Positions 43,901 through 55,500 of a DNA stretch of 64,000 nt are shown here, piece after piece; within the stretch, counting starts at the first letter, position 1; every line of letters begins with the position of its first letter. This DNA comes from Diospyros lotus (lineage: Eukaryota > Streptophyta > Magnoliopsida > Ericales > Ebenaceae), in NCBI RefSeq assembly GCF_014633365.1, contig NC_068344.1, forward strand, positions 33,106,670-33,170,669. The letters run 5' to 3'. The notes below the pieces were generated by a model. That model saw nothing but the letters and a program-made list of their open reading frames with translations, was not told the DNA's origin and ran no database searches. A program made the position numbers and the translations under genes.

Positions 43901-46900
43901 CAAAATATTAATTTTGTCAAAATAACTTAAACGATTTGTTTAAAATAATTCAATTTTGCCTAAATAACTAATTTAACATAACCTATAAACTAATTATTTT
44001 TTAAAATTAAGTAGTAACATAAACATATATAAGATTTGTATTTTTTTTTGCATGATTTTGAAACTAATTAAGGGTTTTAGAGTTTTGAGTGGTGGCTTTA
44101 TTGAGAGAGAATGAGAGGTAAATTATGAGAAATAAAATAAAAAATTAAATTTATTTTTTAAAAAAATGTACTTGGCAGTCGGTATTTGGCGGTATTACTT
44201 AATATCTCAAGATTTCTCCAAATTTAAAAAAGTCTAATTTTTTTTGTAATTTATTTTATTTAAAATTTTATGTTAATATTTAAAAATTAATAATATAGAT
44301 TAGATTTTGCCTCTTCATATACCAACATGCTTATACATTCTCCAAACATTATTCAATCATGAATAAAACCATTTACAGGGTTCCAAGAATTACATGTTTT
44401 TCGCAAATCTAGATTTAATTAATGATCTATAAAAATTTCATTTCGAGTAAGCAAAAAAATAAATAAAATATAATAAAATATTGAAATAAAAAGTGAAAAT
44501 GGGAGAAAAAAAATTTGACAGCTGTTTTGTTATAATATATATATATAAATTAGACCCATCCATAATTTAATTGTGATATATTTAAAATAATTATTTGAAT
44601 CTGCATCTATTTATACATGTAAATAACAACATCACAAATAAAAATATACACATATATATATGATAAACCCCTAAACTCAGACCAATAAATTCATAAACTT
44701 GGATTGGTAAACTTGTGAATTGAGTCTGATTCTATAAAAACCTGATCTTACAAGTGAGTTGACTCATTTTATATTTCATGACTCATAAACTCGTACGAGT
44801 TGACTTACGATTTTAATAACAATGAACATATTGTAACTTTGTTATTATGCATTCACAGTCGTCAAAGGAAATAACCCAGATAGGATTCTACCGATGACAT
44901 AGTTATGATCCAAGACTAATGTTTGCAAATTGGATAGTCTGATTAATCGTGAAGGAAGGGGACCTCTGAAATGATAATTCCCAATTAGATTTTGTTATAT
45001 TTGCATTGAAGTAATAGAACTAAGCAAAGCAAATTAATTAAACATTATGCCATTACATTAATTAAGTCATAAATAAAAAATATATATTTATTTTAAAATA
45101 TTAAATAATATAAAATTTTTAAATATTAAATATATCATTTATCATCAATTCTTCATTCATCCATCCATAATCAAAATTTCAAACAACAAACATTATCATC
45201 ATCATCAACATATATTGTTAAATATAAATACAAATACTAGGTCATAAAAATAATAAATATTGTTAAATTTCTATATTATGTCATTACACTAATTAAGTTA
45301 TCAATATAAAAAAGATATATTTGTTTCTTGCTAATCATCAATCTTAATATAAAATTAGACCCATCATAATCTAATTGTGACATATTTGAGATTAATTATT
45401 TGAATCTGCACCTATTTGTACATGTAGATAATAACATCACAAATAAAAATATACATATATATGGTAAACTCCTAAACTCGGACCAATAAACTCATAAATT
45501 CGAATTGGTAAACTCGTGAATCGGGTTCGATTCTATAAAAACCCGATCTCACAAGTGAATTGACTCGTTTTATATTTCATGACTCATAAACTCGTACGAG
45601 TTAACTTACGATTTTAACGACAATGAACATATTGTAACTTAGTTGTAAGGCATTCAAAGCTGGTAAAACAAATAACCCAGATGGAATTGTACTGATGATA
45701 TAATTATGATCCAAGACTAATGTTTGCAAATTGGGTAGTCTGATTAATTGTGAAGGAAGATGACCTCTGAAATGATAATTGCTAATTAGATTTTGTTATA
45801 TTTGCATTGAAGTAATATAACTAAGCAAAGCAAATTAATGAAACATTATGCCATTACACTAATTAAGTCATAAATAAAAAATATATATTTATTTTAAAAT
45901 ATTAAATAATATAAAATTTCTAAATATTAAATATATCATTTATCATCAATTCTTCATTCATCCATCCATAATCAAAATTTCAAACAACAAACATTATCAT
46001 CATCATCAACAGATATTGTTAAATATAAATACAAATGCTAAGTCATAAAAATAACAAATATTGTTAAATTTCTATATCATGTCATTACACTAATTAAGTT
46101 ATCAATATAAAAAAGATTTATTTGTTTCTTATTAATCATCAATCTTAATATAAAATTAGACTCATCCATAATCTAATTGTGACATATTTAAGATTAATTA
46201 TTTGAATCTGCACCTATTCTTACATGTAAACTCCTAAACTCGGACCAATAAACTCGTAAATTCGAACTGGTAAACTCGTGAATCAGGTTCGATTCTATAA
46301 AAACCCGATCTTACAAGTGAATTGACTCGTTTTATATCTCATGATTCATAAACTCGTACGAGTTAACTTACGATTTTAACAACAATGAACATATTGTAAC
46401 TTAGTTGTAAGGCATTCAAAGCTGGTAAAGCAAATAACCCAGATGGAATTGTACCGGTGATATAGTTATGATCCAAGAATAATATTTGCAAATTGGGTAG
46501 TTCGATTAATCGTGAAAGAAGAGGACCTGTAAAATGATAATTTCCAATCAGATTTTGTTAGATTTGCATTGAAGTAATAGAACTAAGCAAAGCAAATTAA
46601 TGAAACATTATGTCATTACACTAATTAAGTCATAAATAAAAAATATATTTTTATTTTAAAATATTAAATAATATAAAATTTCTAAATATTAAATCCATCA
46701 TTTATCATCAATTCTTCATTTATCAATCCATAATCCAAATTTCAAACAACACATATTACCATCATCATCAACAAATATTGTTAAATATAAATACAAATAC
46801 TAAGTCATAAAAACAATAAATATTGTTAAATTTGTATATTATGTCATTACACTAATTAAGTTATTAATATCAAAAAGATATATTTGTTTCTTGCTAATTA

Positions 46901-49900
46901 TCAATTTTAATATAAAATTAGACCCATCCATAATCTAATTGTGACATATTTAAGATTAATTATTTGAATTTGCACCTATTTGTACCTGTAGATAACAACA
47001 TTACAAATAAAAATGTACACACATATATATATGGTAAACTCCTAAACTTGAATCGGTAAACTTATAAATTCAGACCTGTAAACTCGTGATTCTAGTTCGA
47101 TTCTATAAAAATTTGATCCTACAACAATGAATATATTATAACTCAAATTTTAATAACAATGAATATATTATAATTTAGTTGCAAGGAAGACAAAGCCGGC
47201 AAAATAAATAACCCAGGTGAAATTGTACCGGTGATATAGTTATGATCCAAGTCTAATCTTTATAATTTGGGTAGTCCAGTTAATCGTGAAGGAAGATGAC
47301 ATGTGAAATGATAATTCCCATTCAATTTCTAAAATATGTTGTTGGTAGTGGACCAGTGAAGCAATTTTCTGACGAGTCCATAACTCGCAAGCTGGGGAAG
47401 GGATGTTTAGTCTTTGGGATTGAAATGGGTCCATGGAATCTGTTGGCTCTCAAGTTAAGAACTCGCAAATTTGTCAAATTTTCCAACCAATGTGGGTACT
47501 TTTCAGAGAAGTTGTTTCTTCCGAGATCTAGCACTTCTAGGACTCTGCAATTGACTAAAGATTTCGGCACTGGTCCTTGGAATCCATTGCCATTAAGTTT
47601 GATAGTTTCCAAGTGATTATGTCTCACAAATGTGTCAGGGACAATCCCGGAAAAGTTATTGCTTCCCAAATCAAGAACAACTAATTCATTGAGGTTTCCC
47701 ACACATTTTGGAATCACACCACTGAAGCCATTATTTGACACACCAAGAACCTTGAGGAAGTTTTGACTGCAGGGCATGTTTATGTCACCACTAAAGTTAT
47801 TTGATGAGATAATCAGATGGGTAAGGAATTCGACTTTGAACATTGAACTCCCAAGTGTACCAGTTAGCTTGTTGGACTGCAGATTAATAAGCCCCAGTGA
47901 ATTGGAATGTATCTCATTTACGCGTCCGGTGAATATATTGTAACTTAACTGTAAGATATATAAAGATGGCAAAGCAAATAATCCAGGTGAAATTGTACCG
48001 GTGATATAGTTATGATCCAAGACTAAAAATTTCAATTTGGGTAGTCCTGCAAATCGTGAAGGAAGAGGACCTGTGAAATGATAATTCCCAATTAAATTTT
48101 GTTAGATTTGCATTGAAGTAAGAGAATTCAATCATTCACTAAGCAAAGGAATGAATTATTATCTTATTACACTAATTAAGTTATAAATAAAATAGATGTA
48201 CTTATTTTTAAATTATTTTATTTATTAATTTTAAAAATACTAAATAATATAAAATTTTTAAATATTAAATTCATCATTTATCATCAATTCATCATTTATC
48301 CATCCATAATCAAAATTTCAAACAATAAATATTACCATTATCATTAACAAATATTGTTAAATATAAATAAAAATACTAAATCATAAAAACAACAAATATA
48401 TTTAAACTTCTACATTAGGCCATTACACTAATTAAGTTACTAATACCAAAGAGGTATATTTATTTCTTGCCATTAATCTTAATATAAAATTAAACTCACA
48501 TATGATTTGAACATATTTAAGATTAATTATTTGAATCTGTATTAATTTATATATGTAAATAACAACATTATAAATGAAAATGTACACACACACAAATATA
48601 TATATATATATGGTAAAATCGGATTGATAAACTTGTGAATCGGGTTTGATTTTATAAAAATCTGATCCTATAAGCGAGTTGACTTATTTTATATCTCATA
48701 ACTCATAAACTTGTATAAATTGACTCGCGATTTTAACAACACATATTATAACTTAGCTGCTAGGCATTCAAAGTTGGCAAAGCAAATAACCCAAGTGAAA
48801 TTGTACCAGTGATACAGTTATGATCCAAGGCTAAAAATTGCAAATTGGGTAGTTCAGTTAATTGTGAGGGAAGAGCACCCGTGAAATAATAATTCCCAGT
48901 CAGATTTTGTTAGATTTGCATTGAAGTAAGAGAATTCAATCATTTACTAAGCAAATAAAACATTATGTCATTAGATTAATTAACTCATAAGTAAAATATA
49001 TATACCTATTTTAAAAATACTAAATAATATAATTTTTTTAAATATTAAATCTATCATTTATCATCAATTCATCTATAGATAATCAAAATTTCAAACAACA
49101 AATATTACCATCATCATCAACAAATATTGTTAAATATAAAAAAAATATTAAGTCATAAAAATAACAAATATTTTTAAACTTCTATATTATATTATTATAC
49201 TAATTAAGTTACCAATATCAAAGAGATATATTTGTTTCTTGCTAATCATCAATCTTAATATAAAATTAGACTTACCATAATCTGATTGTGACATATTTAA
49301 GATTAATTTTTTGAATCTACACCTATTTGTACATGTAGATAACATCACAAATAAAAAAATATATATATATATACATATATACATATATATGAAAAACTCG
49401 TAAGCTTGGATCGCTATACTCGTAAACTTGAACCAGTAAACGTAGACTGGTTAACTTGTAAATCAGGTCCGATTCTGTAAAAAACCCGATTCTACAAATG
49501 AGTTAACTTTTTTATGATTCATGATTTGTAAACTCGTTCAAGTTGACTTGTGATTTTAACAACAATAAACATATTGTAACTTAGCTACAAGGCATTCAAA
49601 GCCGACAAAACAAATAATCCAGGTGAAATTGTACCGGTGATACAGTTATGATTCAAGACTAATAATTGTAGATTAGGTAGTCCAGTTAATTGTGAAGGAA
49701 GAGGACCTGTGAAATGATAATTCCAGTCAGATTTTGTTAGATTTGCATTGAAGTAAGAGAATTCAATCATTCACTAAGCAAATGAATGAAACATTACCTG
49801 ATAAACTGTTGTTTGAAAGATATATTCCCATGACTGAAGTCAGATTACCGAGCGACAAAGGAATTGCTCCATAGATGTTGCATTGGGCAGCATTTAACCA

Positions 49901-50839
49901 CTCTAGTGATCCGAGATTCCCAATTGAGTCAGGCAGTTGCCCCACAAAACTTGTGAATTCAAGTTGCAACCCTTTGAGAGAATTGCTCCAGTTTATGAAC
50001 TTTGGAAAGTTACCGGTGAGAAGACTGTTAAATCCTACATCAAATACTTCCAAATATGGTAGGTTGAACACTCCGTCAGGGAGTTGTCCATGCAATTCAC
50101 ACCCGTGGAGTACGAGAGTGTTTGAAGAAGTGAGATTGAGCAAGGAAATGGGAACGGTTGAAGATATGTTTATTGAACTGAGATGGAGTTCTCTTATTTT
50201 AGTTAGGTTTTGAACAAGCAACTGAAATCCAGTTTTCTTGAACCTCAAACCATCATTACTAGCAAGATTAAGATGCATTAGCTGTGTCAAGTAAGAGAGT
50301 TCCATTGGAATTTCTCCTGAAAATCCAGAATGTTGAAGTTTGAGATGAGTCAATCTAGAAAGGTGACCGAAAGAGGAGGGAATGCGAGAGCCGCCGAAGT
50401 CGTTGAAATCGAGGTAGAGCTCCTGGAGATGAGGAAAATGGTGGAAGACGGTGGTGTTGGGAGGGATGTTCCCTTGGAGCCAACCACAACTAAGGTCGAT
50501 GCCAACCACTTGACCGGTCTCGTTATCACAAGTGATCCCATCCCACAAGGAGCAGCAGTCAGTTCCCTCCTTCCAAGATCCCATAGGTGATTGCGAATTA
50601 AGGAGGCAATATGAGGGAGCTGACTGGCTGAAGTTGAAGTATGACTTGAATTCAAGCAACGCAGCGCTCTGCTCTGCACTGCACCTCCTCATCTTCATCT
50701 CCACCTCCTCCACTTCCATTTGGGCAGCAACCATAGCAGCATCCGAACAAGTAGTGAAAGTGAGCATCATCATCATCATATGAAAGAAGCAGATCAGATA
50801 CAGCAAGAAAACACTGACACGGTTGCAAGAAGAATCCAT
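40933..50839 (-). CDS. LRR receptor-like protein (Cf/RLP family), two exons and a 7.4-kb intron
   Basis: Exon 1 (50839-49798) encodes 347 residues: signal peptide (MDSSCNRVSVFLLYLICFF), LRR N-cap with W..GTDCCSLWDGITC, and LRRs up to SNNSLSG. Exon 2 (42425-40933) follows in phase after TTTCACAG and gives 497 more residues: LRRs, NLGLCGRPMSKSC cap, acidic spacer, a membrane helix (about 782-804) and a short basic tail. The total is 844 residues, typical of Cf-9-like RLPs, which perceive apoplastic ligands at the plasma membrane with SOBIR1/BAK1-type partners. Start 50839 is the first true ATG. The intron holds seven more copies of the exon 2 beginning; several acceptors nearer to exon 1 are intact, so correct splicing is uncertain. 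Alternatively, the two halves are remnants of two RLPs joined by unequal exchange. Confidence 0.65.
42426..49797 (-). repeat. Tandem array of about 0.8-kb units, each with the start of the LRR exon
   Basis: The beginning of exon 2 is repeated with its upstream intron. Exon-start positions on the minus strand are 49706, 48878, 48070, 47300, 46526, 45764, 44963, 43243 and finally the full exon at 42425. Spacing is mostly 760-830 bp. Short copies keep about 130 bp of LRR coding sequence and then switch to non-exonic sequence with TTAAAATC|GTAAGT, a strong donor, so units at 46526, 45764 and 44963 are 155-bp exons by splice signals. Acceptors are lost at 48878, 47300 and 43243. Each unit also carries (TA)n tracts and AAACTCGTGAATC-type repeats. 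About 0.9 kb of extra AT-rich DNA lies between 43500 and 44530. Confidence 0.85.
47322..48070 (-). other. Alternative long LRR exon ending in a stop (truncated RLP ectodomain)
   Basis: This unit keeps an intact acceptor (TTTCACAG at 48071) and 249 codons of LRR sequence very similar to exon 2 of the RLP gene (LSYNIFTGRVNEIHS to PLPTTYFRN). It then runs directly into the next unit and a TGA at 47322-47324. Joined to exon 1 in phase it would encode a 596-residue ectodomain without membrane helix. Whether it is used depends on splicing and a poly(A) site, which were not identified. Confidence 0.6.
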
Positions 50840-50875
50840 CTTAACGACGATCAACAGAAGAGACCCGGCCCAATG

Positions 50876-50883
50876 TATTTATA
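50876..50883 (-). promoter_or_regulatory. TATA box of the RLP gene
   Basis: On the minus strand TATAAATA occurs in GCCTATAAATACATTGG, 37 bp upstream of the start codon. This implies a very short leader. Confidence 0.55.
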
Positions 50884-51534
50884 GGCAAAATCAAAACAAA
50901 ATCCCAATCATCACATCAGCGATGAATACGATTAACACGCAACCAATTAAGACTGATAAAAGAGGAGAGCCCACATCCACATGCATTGCATTGGACGTGT
51001 TTGAAAATTTCTGGCCTTCAAAATTAATTTCCATGTGAAAACCCAAAAAGTTTCTCAAGTGGCTGTAAAGTTGAGTGGAAATTGTTCAACACGCCCAACA
51101 CAAATTAACCTCTTTTCGTGGAAATTACGTACGACATATTTCCGTCCTTATCAGCTCCTCACAAGTCACAAGTCTTTCCTCGCTTCCCCTGTTCACCCGA
51201 CATGATTAAATTAAAAATTACGTAAATTCTGAAAAGTTTTGCATGATGAGGTGGGAAAATGAAAATGGAAAATATTTTTGAAATGAAATAAAAACGAAAA
51301 AATGATATTTTTTTTGTTAAAAAAATAACACCTCCTAAGTATTTTCGTGTCCAAAACAGAAAACAGTTGCATTCAAAGGGTTCGAAAATGTAAAATAACA
51401 CCTCATTGGTGTTTCGCGCGTGCTACCTAAAAGTGGGTGACATTTATAAAAATTTTAGCAACGTTGAACCTTTGACCACAACGTTGAACCTTTGACATTT
51501 ATAAAAATGGCACATGTAGTGGGGGCTTAAAGTT
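50884..51534. other. RLP gene upstream region
   Basis: Promoter-proximal DNA of the minus-strand RLP gene. It has a few GC-richer patches but no supported coding region. A short direct repeat (ACGTTGAACCTTTGAC) occurs at about 51462-51500. Confidence 0.5.
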
Positions 51535-51640
51535 GGCTTCCCCAATCCAATTTTGGTAATGGACTCGTGAAATAAATTTCTGACAAGTCAATGACTTGCA
51601 AATCGATAAATTTGGCTTGGGTTGTCACATGATTCCACAT
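51535..51640 (-). pseudogene. Short RLP relic
   Basis: About 100 bp resembles the reverse-complement RLP segment encoding PSLRVMDLSENCFTGPLP; compare TTCTGACAAGTCAATGACTT with TTCTGACGAGTCCATAACTC at 47368. Isolated and too short to be functional, it suggests that the RLP cluster once extended further. Confidence 0.4.
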
Positions 51641-51699
51641 CCCAGGTTTACAATTTTCTAGTCTTTGCGAAGAAGTACGGATCGATTCTATAAATCACA

Positions 51700-53510
51700 G
51701 AGTTAGCTGATAATAAATCGATATCCCTAGTTTGAAAGAATTTCCAGACATGGCCTCTAATATAATCCAAATGATATTAACACACAGACACACACACACT
51801 GGCATCTAATAATTCTTCAAATAAACAGGAAATTTGTTAGCATGAGAAATACCAGAAGAACCTACCTCAAAGCATCTGCTAGATTCTTCCATTATTGTGA
51901 GTGAGTGAGCAGCAGTGGATGAACCCCCACTGTGATGCCAGGAAGCCAACACCGTGACATAGTCGACACTCATCCCACTGTACTTCTCCTTATTCTGTCT
52001 TATTATCAAATTTAGGTTCAGATTTAATCCTTATTCTGATTTGCTTCGAAATTTTAATTTGATTTGGAATTTAAAATTTTATAGTGATCAATCAATTGCT
52101 CTAGATCTCTACATCAATGGATCATTTTGAATTTTGCCAAATCACTTTGAAAATTAAGAAATTTATTGGAGAAGAAGTTTCACTGATGATTTATTATTGA
52201 CGAATTAGTCCATCTCTCTTTCATTGGTTAAAACTCATTGATTGATCACACGCATGAGTTTCAACCGTGACCATTGTTGGCCCCATTGATATATAATATA
52301 TATATATATATATATTTATTTTCTATTTTTTTATTTCTTGAAAGTTCTTTTTTATTTTCTAAATTTTTTTTCTATTTTTAAATTTTTTTCTTTTTATTTT
52401 CTAAGACAGAGATATAGAGGGAGAAAAATGCTGGTAAGTTTGGAAAAAAGAAAAGAAAAGAAAAGAAAAGAAATAGATGTGGACTAGATCTAGATCCATG
52501 AGGTCATATAGTCTAAATATAAATTGATCTGGACCTGACCATGACTTAGAGGATCTGGATGACCATGACGACTCCTCTTGTTTCCTAAATTAAACAAGAG
52601 GAGGAGTCTAAAGACTAGGGAAAATAATTACTCCTAACAAGGAATCCAGAAAAATGTTAGCTATATGATATCAATTTTTGATCTGATTCCATATAGATCA
52701 AAAAGGAAAACACAGAAAAGCTACAAAGAAAAAGGCAAGTACTTTTAAACAAACCAAAGTGTCATCCCTCTGCTATGATCAAAATGATATCAAGATAAAT
52801 ATACATACACGTGCACATCTAATACTTCAACAAATGTCACAAAATACCTTACTCAAAAACCATCTTCCAGATATTTCTGTCGCTTGCTGGAATGGAGAAT
52901 TCAAGATTAGACGTTCTGGAATGGAAGCCCTCTTGATATTGATAGCACACAACATATTATGAACTTTGTCATTTGTGAATGTTGTTTGTTAAATTTGGTA
53001 TACCATTTCCGAAAACAATTACTCCCAAAAAATAATTCCAAGGAATCTATACGACACCACAAAGAAAAACACAGATAAGTTAAAAAAAGGACGATTGAAC
53101 AAACCAAAGTTTTTCCAATCAAACACAGATTTATGTTCGTTTCTGCAAAAAGCTGGAATCAATTTTGAAGAATTTCCAGACTTCAAGAAAGATTAACAGT
53201 CCCTAGATTTAACTAACAACAAAACATTTCAAGAATTTCCAGACTTCCCTCTGCTATTATCCAAATGATATTGAGAGATTTACACAAACAGGCACATCTA
53301 ATAGCTTTTTCAATGAATTTTTTCTCGTGAGAAGTATCACAAAATACCTAATTCAAACCATCTGCAAGATCCTCCATCATAGGCTGGAATAGGGAATTCA
53401 GGCCTAGACGTTCTTGAACCAAATTATAGCCGAGGAAGCAACTGTCCTAGCCGCCTAAGATGAGTACTCGGTTGACACTATGGAAGGAACCTGGAAGCCA
53501 AGAGAATCCT
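51700..53510. repeat. Three related dispersed copies of an unidentified sequence
   Basis: Similar text occurs at about 51735-51900, 52755-52930 and 53225-53425. Shared features are CCAAATGATATT, then GCACATCTAATA, CACAAAATACCT, an ATCTGCAAGAT-like word and GAATTCA...AGACGTTCT. The third copy and the first share a further stretch (GGAAGCCA, GTTGACACT or GTCGACACT). The origin is unknown: a duplicated gene remnant or a mobile element. Confidence 0.5.
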
Positions 53511-53520
53511 AGTTGACATC

Positions 53521-53760
53521 TCAAGCTGTTAATCCATTGTTCTGCCCCGAAGAAGATGGTACCTGTTGTCTTTCCAGCTCCTCACCAAATTTTTCATCAT
53601 CTTCCAATAGTTCAAAGTGTTCATCATATTGCTGCTCAAAGTGTTCAGTTTCTTCCCGCTCAATGTTACCACCATCCTTCTTTTGTTTAAATAATTCATT
53701 GCCTTGCAGTAGTTGGGGTACTTCACCGGCATGTCGTTTCACTCCTGTTTGTTGATAAAA
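53521..53760 (-). other. Acidic reading frame of unknown nature
   Basis: The minus strand has an open stretch of about 73 codons, rich in Glu, Asp, Gln and Lys (EREETEHFEQQYDEHFELLE, then EDDEKFGEELERQQ), ending in a stop at 53521. It follows the third dispersed repeat. It may be an exon of a decayed gene. I do not recognise it, and no clear splice partners were found. Confidence 0.2.
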
Positions 53761-54762
53761 CGTGTCTTTCTGTGCATTCCAGTTTCTCCACCATTATGCT
53801 GACTCTCATCATTCTTCAGGATCATTGAGCACAGAAAATAGTTCATTGAGCACAGAAAATAGTTAGAACCCAGCACATGTTGACAGCCAAGATAGAAAAG
53901 TTGTCTTGTTAGACATCCAATTGACATTATGAATGTTGTGCCACCGATCCTAACTTGGTCATGATAAGGTGCAAGTGATGATGATGACACAACCAACTCT
54001 TAATTCTTCCTATCTTAATTGTGTATGTACATAGCTGACCCCACATAGTGGGATAAAGGCTTATTTATGTAGTTGTTCTTGTTATTGTTGTGTCTGAAAG
54101 GTGTGACACCTAGTGGGATTTAAGACTTGGTGTGTTGTTTTAGCGTTGAAAGTAGTAGTTTGATATGACATACCTTATGCCATCAAGTTTAGCACTGAAG
54201 TATTTCAAGTATTTCAGTCTTATTCTTAAAGCAACTCAGCATGAAAACACATATACAGTCAGAATTTGATAGTGAAAATTGCATCACTAACTTAGAAATC
54301 CAACTAAAATAAATTATGCCTCTTGGAATTACATGAGAACCTCAATAACAACACTGATTCATATATTTCTGTAGTTTCAGTTTGATCACTGATGGGCAAC
54401 AATGCATCATTCGCTTTTTCACAAATCAGAATCAATCACTGCATGATCTTGCAAATAATGCTGAAGGAGAATAAAACTCATCAATGTACCAAGGAATCAG
54501 AGACATAACATACCAAGGGATAAATATATTTTGACTGGAGGTTTGAATGGTTGAACCTCATAGAGGCAGCAAAGGCAATAGAGACCACCCAGTCTATGTG
54601 ACAAGGAAGCAGTGGAGATCATGTAACCTGGAAAATGAACAAGGTGGACAAAACAATACAACAAATGAACAGGACACTTCCAATCTTCTATAAGAAAAAA
54701 AAAAAAATACATTATCGGGATTTCTTAGAGATAACTTGCATGGATTCAACATTGATAAGTTT
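53761..54762. other. Intergenic DNA with a SINE-like 3' end
   Basis: A 26-bp tandem repeat (CATTGAGCACAGAAAATAGTT) occurs near 53824-53870. At 54030-54150 the text GCTGACCCCACATAGTGGGA followed by TAAAGGCTT and a TTGTT-rich tail, and a second weaker match (GACACCTAGTGGGATTTAAG), resemble the 3' ends of plant SINEs. The rest holds no supported gene. Confidence 0.4.
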
Positions 54763-54988
54763 TGTAATACCCCAAGAGCCCAGAGAAGTTAGTATATATC
54801 GAGGATAGTGTAAGGAAGGAAACAATACCAGCTGGATACCTTTTGGGCTAAATGTTGGCAAAGAACTCCCAAGTTAAGCGTGCTTAACCTGGGGTAATCC
54901 AGGGATGGGTGACTCCCCTGAGAAGTTCTCGTAGGCCCGTCAGGGTAAGTTGTTCCGGTCCTTCCTATCGCTCGATCGGGATGTTACA
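54763..54988 (+). repeat. 5' LTR of the Cassandra-type TRIM
   Basis: 226 bp, TGTAATACC to TGTTACA, with the 5S-like internal promoter region at 54863-54935. Confidence 0.93.
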
Positions 54989-54990
54989 GG

Positions 54991-55002
54991 TGGTATCAGA
55001 GC
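54991..55002 (+). other. Primer-binding site (initiator tRNA-Met) of the TRIM
   Basis: TGGTATCAGAGC two bases after the 5' LTR, complementary to initiator tRNA-Met. Confidence 0.92.
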
Positions 55003-55180
55003 TGACCCCCGAGCCTCTGAGCGCGGTGGTAGGGCAAACCTCAGCGAGGAGGCTGAGTCCCTGAGGGGGGTGTGTGTAGGCACCTTAGGCGAATCCCACA
55101 TCGGCCATGCATCGGGGGGAGATCTGGGATTGATTATAAGGTCGCATGACGAGGACATCATGTGCTTAAGGGGGGGAGAA

Positions 55181-55406
55181 TGTAATACCCCAATAGCCCA
55201 GAGAAGTTAGTATATATCGAGGATAGTGTAAGGAAGGAAATAACACCAATTGGATACCTTTTGGGCTGAATGTTGGCAAAGAACTCCCAAGTTAAGCGTG
55301 CTTAACCTGGGGTAATTCAGGGATGGGTGACCCCCCTGGGAAGTTCTCATAAGCCCATCAAGGTAAGTTGTTCCGGTCCTTCCTATCGCTCGATCGGGAT
55401 GTTACA
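55181..55406 (+). repeat. 3' LTR of the Cassandra-type TRIM
   Basis: 226 bp, the same length as the 5' LTR, preceded by a purine tract and followed by the AGTTT target duplication. Confidence 0.93.
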
Positions 55407-55440
55407 AGTTTGGTACTGGAAATACAACAATTTTAATCCT

Positions 55441-55500
55441 CTAGTGTAGCTTAATTGGCAAGTAACAAACAATACAAATTTTGTAGGTTGTAGTTCTAAC
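55441..55500 (+). other. tRNA-like SINE head remnant
   Basis: TAGCTTAATTGGCAAGT resembles a pol III A box. GGTTGTAGTTCTAAC, 40 bp further on, resembles a B box with the usual CGA changed. No folding tRNA gene is present. A decayed tRNA-derived SINE is the best guess. Confidence 0.3.

Larger units (their letters stand above)
54763..55406 (+). mobile_element. Complete Cassandra-type TRIM with 5S-like LTRs and AGTTT duplication
   Basis: A 644-bp element with two 226-bp LTRs (54763-54988 and 55181-55406), both TGTAATACCCC...GATGTTACA. The target duplication AGTTT is at 54758-54762 and 55407-55411. A tRNA-Met primer-binding site TGGTATCAGAGC starts at 54991 and a polypurine tract AAGGGGGGGAGAA ends at 55180. 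Each LTR holds a 5S rRNA-like segment (54863-54935 and about 55281-55353) with AGTTAAGCGTGCTT and GGATGGGTGAC, the hallmark of Cassandra. It encodes no protein and needs enzymes from other elements. The LTRs differ at about a dozen sites, nearly all transitions. Confidence 0.93.

Noticed and set aside
42426..49797. Dscam-like array of mutually exclusive exons giving receptor variants
   Set aside because: Cassettes with both splice sites are 155 bp and change the phase before exon 2, several contain stops, and three lack acceptors; diversity generation is not supported. A poison-exon or decay explanation fits better.
50350..50679. Open frames overlapping RLP exon 1 in other frames
   Set aside because: They overlap the LRR N-cap coding sequence, which has the family signature in the annotated frame.
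54863..54935. A genuine 5S rRNA gene
   Set aside because: Only the internal part of 5S is similar, it lies inside LTRs repeated twice, and the ends of 5S are absent.
54940..55210. Open frames inside the Cassandra-type TRIM
   Set aside because: The TRIM internal region is non-coding in this family, and the frames overlap the LTR and primer-binding site.
55441..55500. tRNA gene
   Set aside because: A- and B-box words are present but no acceptor or anticodon stem can be formed.
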